Source: Neelides folsomi
Lineage: Eukaryota > Arthropoda > Collembola > Neelipleona > Neelidae
Length of the DNA stretch: 64,000 bases
Direction: 5' to 3'
NCBI GenBank assembly: GCA_034687125.1
Contig: JAQGBZ010000161.1
Location: forward strand, 1-64,000
Positions 56,301-64,000 of this stretch are shown one piece after another. The notes under the pieces were generated by a model. That model saw only the letters and a program-made list of their open reading frames with translations, was not told the DNA's origin and ran no database searches. Made by a program: the position numbers and the translations under genes. Positions within the stretch are counted from its first letter, which is position 1. Every line of letters starts with the position of its first letter.

Positions 56301-59300
56301 AGAGACAGGGGAAATTGGAGTAGGGGATAGACAAAATACACGGTCGTTTTGTAGTCGAGGTTGAATGGGAAAAGCCTAAATCCTCGCATCCTTTGAGAGA
56401 GTTGAATAAATAATGAGTTTATTTACAAACTGCCCTCTTCTTCCTTTTCTCACCTTCTCACTTGGAGACTTGAAGGGAACGTGCTTAGCGTTAATAAAAC
56501 AAAACTCAACTCTACTTATTCGAGTCAAGTGTACAATTATGTCCAAGATTCACTTCACTTTTATTTTTTATACCTCATTAAAAAGACATAAATCAGGGAC
56601 GAAAGATTTCTGTTTTTTATCTTTCTATTTTACTCACTCATTGAATGTCAATTGAGCCTTATTTATGCCAATTTTATTCATACAGATGTGCGTTGAGCAG
56701 AGAGTAATTGCAAACATGTGGATTTCTATGTATTTTGATCCTCAATAAAACTTGTTCATCATTTCCAAGATTTACAGCCAATAAACTCAGCTTCAGTTAG
56801 CTTATTACAAATACTCTGTGAGTGAGGAATAATAAATATTGATAAAAGAAATGCTCTTGTTGGCTCTGCTTAATAATTTTGCAACACTACGTACTTTGTT
56901 AGCATCCAATCTTTGTCAAATTAATAATAATCTTTTAATAAAAACTAAGATTCTCGATATAAATCCAATTTTGTTAATAATAATAAGTGCTAACATTTTA
57001 AAAAAATAACAAGTTATTTATCCCTAGAATGTAAACCTATAATGTGGTTTTCATGAAACCTAAAAGGATTAGATGCTTAAGAAAGTTTAATATAAAGGGT
57101 TACAGGGAGCATATCCGTGTGTTTAAGTTTCATATTAATTAGCCTCTTTCCATCTTCATTAACATCAATGAAAGTAATTTAACTAGGGAACCCTTCATTC
57201 AAAGTGAGTTTCCCAAGAAGAGGTCTCAAAGTAAATGAAATAAGGGATTCTTTCTGCTTTAATTAGCCAAAAATCCCACTCGACGCACTTCGTAGCAGAA
57301 ATAATCTGCACGAGACTTTGGTAGAAATCTTAGTTTTAGCTTTATTTGGGTTTTAAGTACAAATATTATATTAATCTTTATCCATCTTTGTATACTATGT
57401 CTAAATTTTAATTTACAAATTTTAATTTATTACATATACAAAATTAGAGCCCACTACTATTTATCTGTCTTCTTCCCAAATAAATATTATATTTCTTGTT
57501 CTCAGATAAGTCTGGAGTTGAAATGTGTCTTATGGTTGAATTTTAAATGAAAATAAATGTATAATGATGTTTTTGAAAGAAACTTTTGAGTATAAAATAC
57601 TAACACTAACTAAAGAGTGAGTAGGTTTATACATAGACAGTAATACCTACACAAACTTTGAGCGCCATATGAAAACATTTCTAAAACAAAGTTATGCCTT
57701 AGGAAATTTCATTGAAAAGTATAAATTGAAAGTTATAAAAATGCGTGAAGAATCTTAAACTCGCATGCTTCTAATATTTTGAGAAAAATCGAAATGCCAT
57801 TGACGATGTTTTAATGTCGCCGCTTTAAAAGAAACTCCTCGTTATTGTTCATTCTCGTTAAGATCATTAAAAAACCGAGTGAGTTCTTCATAAGTGGAAC
57901 TTTCCGTCGCGTCTCATTTCTCTTCGGAAGAACACCATCATCTGCTCAAAGTATTTCCAAGGAAAGGAATAAAAAAGAAAAACGTACTCGACTCCCTAAT
58001 ACTCGAGTGTTGTATATTAATGCTCGTACTATGTATAAGAGTAGTTAGAATATACCTTTTAGAGCACATGAAGAAATGCTTGTTAGAAATATCTCTCCCT
58101 CCTTATTATCACCAGTAATGTTCTTAACTAAAAACATTCGAGCTCTTCTACGCATCATTTACAAAGTTTTTTTCTTACGTATTTTGTGAAAAGCGTGGAA
58201 CAATTCTTCAATTGTTCACAAGAAGCAAGACGCTTAATTAAAAGAGAATTGTATTCCATTGTAATGAAACAACAAACTTTCTTCGATACGCATTTTCGGA
58301 ATTTTAAAGTATAAAGCGGTAAATAAAGAGACTTTCCAGAAGGAAGCCGAATTTCTAGGTGTTGAATTATTCAAAGGTATTAGGAAGGCTAAACGAATTG
58401 TATCCCAATGCAAGCTGGTTTAATAGAGCTATTGATTTAAATTCTTCTTCTCCTCACCACAACACGCAGCCATCTCGGCCTTTCGCCCCTCAATGGAAGG
58501 AGTAATTAAGAATAGCGGAAGGGGAAAAGAGGCGTTTCCCCTTCTTAAAATAATTTTGAAAAGTGAGAGCAATTACGATTAAGGGGCTCGTAAGGACGAG
58601 GAAAAGATCAATTTTAGTGGTCCGTCAATGGGCCATCTCCGCTCCCCTTAACTCATTTCGTGGATTGGGTCGTAGAGGAAGACTGTTTATCGGATTATTA
58701 AGCTTGGAAGAAGCAGGAATCGAATATTCATGAAGAGGTTATATGAGAAAAAGATTCAGTCATAAGATACAGATTCTCGTTTTACGGACATACTATTCTC
58801 AACATTATGTGGCTTAGAGTCAGAGATGTGTCCCTGAGAATGAAGTTAGAAGATCCTTTGAGGCACGACACGGCACAATATAAGATCCGCCTTTAATAAA
58901 GATATACACACAAGTTGAGAAGCCAGGTTATACTGATAGATGTATTTACAGATAGTTTATGTGAGAATAGGAATGGACCCCTCACGTATAAGGTATCATT
59001 CCTCAGAAAGTGAAGGAATTCTCATGCATAGAATAGATAGTCCCTTAGCTTTTCCAAAGGAGGGAAAAGGCGGATTAAATCTCCCTGTCTTCAGATGAGG
59101 TTATGGATTTTCTTCTCCTTTTACAAAAATCCATAATCCAGTCTTTTCCCTTTCATGGGAAAGAGAGAATATGAAAGTGAGGCGGTGGGTAAGTTATTCC
59201 GCGAGGTTGCTTCCTCACCCGCACCACTTTATCCTATCTTTCTCCTTTAAGAGATTTAGATTGAAGGGGAATTATTGAAAAACTTTTGAATCCTCCTCAC

Positions 59301-61799
59301 ATAAATTTCATATTATATATTCCCTCATTTATTACCTACTTTATCATGATTCTGTTTCTCGGCCCTTTCAACAAAGTTATGAAGCTTTGTAATTTTCCTC
59401 TTGCTGGAGAATCTATAAGCTGCATGGGGCACGATGGAAAGTTTTTAATTAAAATTCAGTAGTTTAATGCAGCTTAGCCTCCCTTTTAATTTTTTTTATT
59501 ATGTATGGAATTTAGAGTTGATATAAAAATTTTGTTTAAGAGAAGATCAAAAATTGAAGCAAAGTATGTCAAAACTAATTTAAAGTGATTTTCTAACCAA
59601 ATTGTGTATGTGGATATTACTCCTCACAAATGCGGTTCCGCGGTGTATGTTTAAAAATTGTTCCTTGAGATATTAATACATTGAGCTGAAGAGTATTTAA
59701 CCACGAAATGTGTCCGTTATATTTTTTATACCAAAGCCCAAAGTTTTGAGACTCAGCATAATTATTGGTGAAGAAATTATCTGTTAGACATACACATTCA
59801 ATTAGTGGAAATTTGTATGAGTGAGGAGACGGGGAGTGGATGAGGCAATCTGCATGGGATTATCGAAGTCTAACCTATCTCTGGGTCATAATCCACACAA
59901 GAGCCTTTTTGCCTTCTGCGGCTCCTAGTAATGAGGATCAAAGTCTCCGAATGTACCTAATGTTCTCTCCTCCTGCAACCTACTCGGGTAACAATGGAGG
60001 GGAAGCCCATGTGGCTGATGAACATAATGGAATTATCCATCCCGCTCGTAATGAGAGTCTGCCACGACCACTGACTTTCCTTATGATGTGGAATTCAACT
60101 CGGCTGCCACATTATAAATTCCCCTCTTGTCTCAGAGTGGCCTAGACTTCAAAAACTGTTTGTTCCTTTCATTCAAACTACTTTTACACTCGACATTATG
60201 TGAAGACATGACTCGGATTTCCTCTCCCACACTCCTTCGCCCTGCACGAAACCTAATTATTCCATTACCGAAAAAACCATAATTTGCAGATTTTAAAATC
60301 CCATATTAATATTGTTTGAAAAAATATCCGGCATTGTTTAATATTTTATGTTCAGTTAAACAATACATAAGAACATCCAGGGCTTCTTTAATTGATTCAA
60401 AAGAAAAGTTTTGTAATTTCTCAAAGAAAGTTATTTGTGCTCGGTACTTTGTTTCTTTGCTCGGGGAAGATTATCTTATATCGTACCGGCACGTTATTTT
60501 TATGAGCTTAATAATATAAGTACAATTAGGTAATATGAATTACACTGAAAAACATTTTTGAAAAGTTAATAATTATAAAACTGTAAAACGTGAATATTTT
60601 TAAGAATTATGGAAAGTAAGAGAATCGATTTTAACACGGTTAGAATAATAGAAGAAATGCTGAAATTGTCATATATACATAATTGTGACAACCGTATCAT
60701 GTGTCATGTCGCTTTTCAATTAAAGTATGGGCTAGAAAGTACCTGTACAATGGAAAGTTGAAATTCCATGAACTTGTACACTTAATAATAAATTTATTTA
60801 TATTAAATTATTATTACACAAGTATTTGATTGACAGAACAATTCAAATGAAGAGATTTTCTCCGTTTTGAGGTTAAAGATAGCCCTCCTTGAAATTCGAA
60901 TCCGAAAATGTTTGAAATGTTTGAGTAATATTAATATGAAAGTGAACTGGTAAACTAATCTCATGATGATACATTGCAGATGAGTATACGAAGATTACGA
61001 CACCCCGACAAGATGTGCTGTTCAAGAAAGGTTACTTGTCTCAACGGAAAGTTCCCTCTTCATCTGTCGATAGCGCCTCGGCCCCCACGACCCCATCCGC
61101 ATCCACGAATGGGACCCCTGACACTCAATCCACGAACGGAGTCAACTCCGGTAAGGATCAACTAACACAAACCCTCTCAACCTCTCTCACGCACAAATCA
61201 CATACGGCTTATTTATTCCAAATCACTCGTCATTGTCGTCATACACATTCTCTATAAATACCTCTACTGTGCGTGCATATAATCTTTCATTTCCTCTATA
61301 TGGTACACAAGGCAAAATCATAGCGTGAATACTCATGAGCAATTTTTAGCAAATTAATATTTCAATATTAATTGAGAAATTCACAATCCAACACTATGTA
61401 AAAAAGCTATTTTTTATTCTGCATTTTAAGTCAAAGGAATAAACGTCGTTAAACTATTAAACCACCATCCCGAAATTTCATATTGTACATAATTTATACG
61501 TAAATATATATCTGTACATAATAAATACCCACATACTTACTACATGCATAGTACCAATATATGTACCTAAATAGGTTCATAGTTTATTTCTTTATGGGAA
61601 AAAACTTTTAAGAAACAAATGGAGTGTGTGAGGAATCTAAAGGAGCTGAAACTTCAAGAGGAAATGTCACTGATTAATTAATGAATTGAGGAAATGGTTT
61701 TCTAATGTACCGGCTAAAATTTTCCCCACTGAGACATCGCCCTTCTTTTTAGACCCACGGAACCGAGGTGGGCAAAGAAGCAAAGGTCAAGAAACATGA
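53334..61799 (+). CDS. Unrecognised low-complexity Gly/Asn/Tyr/Ser-rich protein, exons 2-4
   Basis: I do not recognise this gene. Three exons fit, all with phase-1 junctions: 53334-53846 (acceptor TTCTTCTAG, donor CAAG-GTAAAC), 60980-61150 (acceptor TTGCAG, donor CCG-GTAAGG) and 61753-61799 (acceptor TTCTTTTTAG, ending at TGA 61797-61799). The first exon encodes an acidic start (EISPNEEEESE), a His/Cys patch (HADLHCHHG), a Ser run, a Pro/His/Gln stretch, then Tyr/Asn/Gly-rich sequence (YGGYSYYNRSSSYNNF) and an RGG-like GRFGGGRFRKPRS. The second encodes a more complex, probably conserved block (EYTKITTPRQDVLFKKGYLS) and a Ser/Thr/Pro tail. The last gives DPRNRGGQRSKGQET. The composition suggests an RNA-binding or condensate-forming protein, as inference only. 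With the candidate exon at 39343 the protein would be 257 residues. The terminal exon is the least certain of the three. Confidence 0.6.
54667..54692. repeat. 26-bp perfect AT palindrome
   Basis: The half-site is ATATTAGTATTTA, followed immediately by its exact reverse complement with no spacer. It could extrude as a cruciform; no function is inferred. Confidence 0.9.
59840..60145 (+). CDS. Hypothetical 101-codon ORF in a GC-richer intronic patch, doubtful
   Basis: ATG-started open frame, noticeably GC-richer than its surroundings, with segments such as MFSPPATYSGNNGGEAHVAD. No domain is recognised. It lies within the intron of the low-complexity gene on the same strand. It may be a retained or alternative exon, a separate small gene, or regulatory DNA that happens to be open. 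Confidence 0.15.
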   Translation: MRQSAWDYRSLTYLWVIIHTRAFLPSAAPSNEDQSLRMYLMFSPPATYSGNNGGEAHVADEHNGIIHPARNESLPRPLTFLMMWNSTRLPHYKFPSCLRVA

Positions 61800-62170
61800 T
61801 ATCCCCAGAGAGACTTACGCACATGTTCGTCGGTTTAAGAAAGAAAAAGAGCAAAGTTACGCGAGATCCAGAATATTTGATCTTAATGGAAAAACGTATG
61901 CTTATAATACATACAGTAGTGCTGCCTTATACTCAAGTATGAAATTTTGTATGATATCTTTATATAAGTATCCTACATACAGATACTTAAACTTATGTAT
62001 ATTCAACTTATAATAGGTACATAAGAAGGTATGTATTAATATCTAAATACCAATATATTAGATAGGTTGAGTACCTAATCCTTTTTCCTAACATTGGAAC
62101 AAATTGAGAATTTCATCAATCCATATCTTCTTAGATAAATCATTTTTGTCATTTTCATTCGACAATTGGA

Positions 62171-62299
62171 ATGACGAGTGTCAAACAAAGGGCTGCGGTT
62201 CCATCTCCTTGGTCTATGAAGTGTCTAACTAACGAGAATTCCCTTCCAACTGAACAACTTCCCCTTGCTGAAGTCTGTGCAAAAAATAAGGAAGAATGA
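62171..62299 (+). CDS. Small ORF, 42 residues, unrecognised
   Basis: ATG-started frame beginning MTSVKQRAAVPSPWSMKCLT and ending AEVCAKNKEE before TGA. Its composition is less AT-driven than the neighbouring frames. No homologue is recognised and no promoter is visible. It may lie in the 3' UTR of the upstream gene. Confidence 0.12.
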   Translation: MTSVKQRAAVPSPWSMKCLTNENSLPTEQLPLAEVCAKNKEE

Positions 62300-62333
62300 T
62301 TTGAGTTGCCGCCAGACAACGGCTCATCAGGAG

Positions 62334-62353
62334 ACTCAAGGAGCTCCTTGAGT
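62334..62353. repeat. 20-bp perfect palindrome
   Basis: ACTCAAGGAGCTCCTTGAGT, its own exact reverse complement, in a GC-richer patch. Confidence 0.9.
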
Positions 62354-62647
62354 TTAAATAGACAACGCCTGAACTTGGCATTTCATCTTCCATATCCAAT
62401 TCCAAACACTCTTCAATTTAATTCACTTCGCTTTATATCTATCTGTATATGCTATAATTTATGTCTTAAGATGTGCGTTTACTTATTGTTAGTTATGAGT
62501 ATAGATACCCACTAATAGTTTGAACTCAATTTCAACCTAATTAATTGAATTTTATCAAGAATTAACGCATAGGTATTTGTACGTACTCATGTAGTATATT
62601 TGTTATCTTGATTATGTGCATTAATTTAAATATTATAGTAAAGGCTT

Positions 62648-62790
62648 ACGAGCCAAGCGGAACAGTTTAGTAGTTGACCCATGAGCCCAACCTAGCCGTT
62701 TATTTAAAGTTGACCCACGAGCCGTGTCGGCTCGGATCTGCTCGGCCTGTAAGGCCAAAATCCACGAGCTTTCTTTCCGAGCCTGCTTGA
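62648..62790. repeat. GC-rich block with direct repeats and two hairpins
   Basis: GTTGACCCATGAGCC (62673-62687) is repeated as GTTGACCCACGAGCC (62709-62723), 36 bases apart. ACGAGCC also occurs at about 62648 and related GAGCC/GAGC words near 62765-62783. A 7-bp stem with a 3-base loop spans 62718-62734 (CGAGCCG-TGT-CGGCTCG), and GGCCT-GTA-AGGCC spans 62744-62756. It contrasts sharply with the AT-rich flanks. It is probably a degraded repetitive element; the class is unknown. Confidence 0.5.
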
Positions 62791-63747
62791 ATGTTCAGAT
62801 TCGCCATCCACTTATAATGATAAGAACATTTAATACGTTATGACCTAACTCGAAAATTCTTCAACAAAGGACTGTTCAAAAAGCGATTCCAAATTAAAAG
62901 AAAAATATCAAGTAAAAAGGTATAAATTTTCTCAATTGTTCATGAAGTTTTTCTCATAACCTATATCACTGTATTTTATCAAGTTAAATATTTTAAATCA
63001 ATTATTCACAAGCTCTACAAGAAAGTTAGTTATTCGTTTAGAAGAATTCTGGTCAAGTGAGTGAAAGTCAAACAGATTTAACATTAATACTAGATTTAAA
63101 TAAATGATTTCGATAGTTAATTTGGTTGTTTTATAAATGATATAAATAGTATGATGAAATACTCTACACTGTTTGTCTAAAGTTGCAAATCTGTTGGAAT
63201 GACTATATTTATAGACCTCTACAAATTGTATTACTATACTGACTTGTTAGTGTTGTTAGACAAGGTTAGTGCAAGTAGCAATTACAAATTAAAGAATTCG
63301 AATAGTATTTTTAATTTGTTAGAAAGGTACTTTGATCAAGATTGGAGAGTTATGTGTGAGAGGAAAGGGAGTCAAAGGTGGGAATGACGTGAAGAAAGTA
63401 TACGAATCCAACTCTCCCGATTCATGAGGAAAGAGCAATAAATTGGAGCCTTAATTACATTTGAGACCTCCTTGATAAAAAAGGGAGTTCAGAGTCAACA
63501 AATCGGTTCATTTAAAATAAATTAGTTTTATGAGTCTACTCCCTCTCTCCCCCTAATTTATGGTTGAATCGTCTAAGAGAAAAATAGCGGCTCCCCAGGC
63601 AGTGCCAAATCCACCTTCAATTTCTTATCTGCCAAAGAGTCCTAGCCATACCGAAACTATACACCTAAACTCTCATGCCTCGACCTCTTCCTCGCTGGCA
63701 CCTCTTTCTATGATTAGACCATCTAGCACACTCCGAGTGGCGAGCCT

Positions 63748-63755
63748 ATAAAAGA
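63748..63755 (+). promoter_or_regulatory. TATA-like box near window end
   Basis: TATAAAAG, about 60 bases upstream of the ATG at 63810. The spacing is compatible with a transcription start near 63780. TATA-like words are common in AT-rich DNA, so the call rests on the following ORF and donor. Confidence 0.25.
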
Positions 63756-63809
63756 AGAAAGAAACATGAAGCCCAAGAGCCCTGAACTACATATTTTATA
63801 TATAAGAAA

Positions 63810-63860
63810 ATGGTAAAGAGGATTGAAAGAGCTCGGGAGCGAGCCAGGAGAAATTTCGAG
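63810..63860 (+). CDS. Candidate first coding exon of a gene running out of the window
   Basis: An ATG opens MVKRIERARERARRNFE, a very basic, helical-looking 17-residue peptide, and ends in phase 0 at a consensus donor (CGAG then GTAAGG). A TATA-like box lies 60 bases upstream. The frame also stays open without splicing for 52 codons. The next exon would be beyond 64000, so this cannot be tested here. Confidence 0.22.
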
Positions 63861-64000
63861 GTAAGGAAGTGGGGGCTCGCCAGTAAGAGGGAAATGGGTC
63901 GAGTAATCAAGAAACCATCCACTTCATTATCTTTCGCATCAGGCTTCAAGCCGCCTCAAGTCGAATAAATATTTATGCTTTCTCTCCTTTCTCCTCCTCT

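Larger units (their letters stand above)
53847..60979 (+). other. Intron of the low-complexity gene
   Basis: 7.1 kb, AT-rich. It contains a 26-bp perfect palindrome at 54667-54692. A GC-richer stretch at 59840-60145 has an ATG ORF of 101 codons (including SAAPSNEDQSLRMYLMFSPP) and possible splice sites around 59929 and 59988, but their phases do not fit as a cassette exon of the host gene. Nothing else is recognised. Confidence 0.45.
61800..64000. other. 3' flank and start of next interval
   Basis: No clear AATAAA follows the last exon within 300 bases. The stretch holds a 42-codon ATG ORF (62171-62299), a 20-bp palindrome (62334-62353), a GC-rich repeat-bearing block (62648-62790) and, near the window edge, a TATA-like box with a short ORF ending at a strong donor (63748-63860). 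None is a recognised gene. Confidence 0.4.

Noticed and set aside
63560-63751. 63-codon ATG ORF, Ser/Pro-rich
   Set aside because: Low-complexity frame with no splice partner or recognised relative. It lies upstream of the TATA-like box and is more likely regulatory flank.

Overview
The window is eukaryotic nuclear DNA. It is AT-rich (about two thirds A+T by eye), with spliced genes, short introns with GT..AG ends in the compact genes, and AATAAA signals. The proteins point to a bilaterian, most likely an arthropod: a SHOX-type paired-class homeodomain, a mitochondrial ribosomal protein bL55-like protein, and an adiponectin receptor whose C-terminus (EMAMHR) resembles insect and crustacean forms. 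The species cannot be read from the sequence, and the arthropod call is inference. All genes that I can support lie on the + strand.

Layout. Positions 553-2653 hold three exons of a Shox homologue, with the homeodomain split at the usual VQ/VW junction and a C-terminal OAR motif; its true 5' end is not resolved. Positions 5322-5902 hold a two-exon mRpL55. Positions 12507-15680 hold a complete seven-exon adiponectin receptor of 432 residues. From 15.7 to about 39 kb there is no recognisable gene, only local GC-richer islands (28.0 and 32.1 kb), one exon-like ending at 28864-28944 and scattered chance ORFs. Positions 53334-61799 hold three phase-1 exons of a low-complexity Gly/Asn/Tyr/Ser-rich protein that I do not recognise. 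A phase-compatible first coding exon at 39343-39385 would make it a 257-residue protein spread over 22 kb. The last kilobase has a TATA-like box followed by a short ORF with a strong splice donor, possibly the start of another gene.

Non-coding structure. Just inside the candidate first intron of the last gene there is a 45-bp-period minisatellite (39593-39797), followed within 50 bp by a 164-bp nearly full-length palindrome flanked by TA (39844-40007), which reads as a Tc1/mariner-type MITE. A GC-rich block at 62.65-62.79 kb carries short direct repeats and two small hairpins. Two long perfect palindromes lie at 54667-54692 and 62334-62353. GC-richer blocks near Shox (3.6-3.8 and 7.3-7.45 kb) look like candidate cis-regulatory DNA.

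The three recognised genes have unrelated jobs (transcription factor, mitochondrial translation, lipid/energy-signalling receptor) and form no pathway. I see no prokaryotic-style system, CRISPR array, tRNA, rRNA or intact transposase gene. Nothing here is convincingly a new biological system. The best leads are the unrecognised long-intron gene, the minisatellite/MITE pair in its intron, and the exon-like ending at 28.9 kb.
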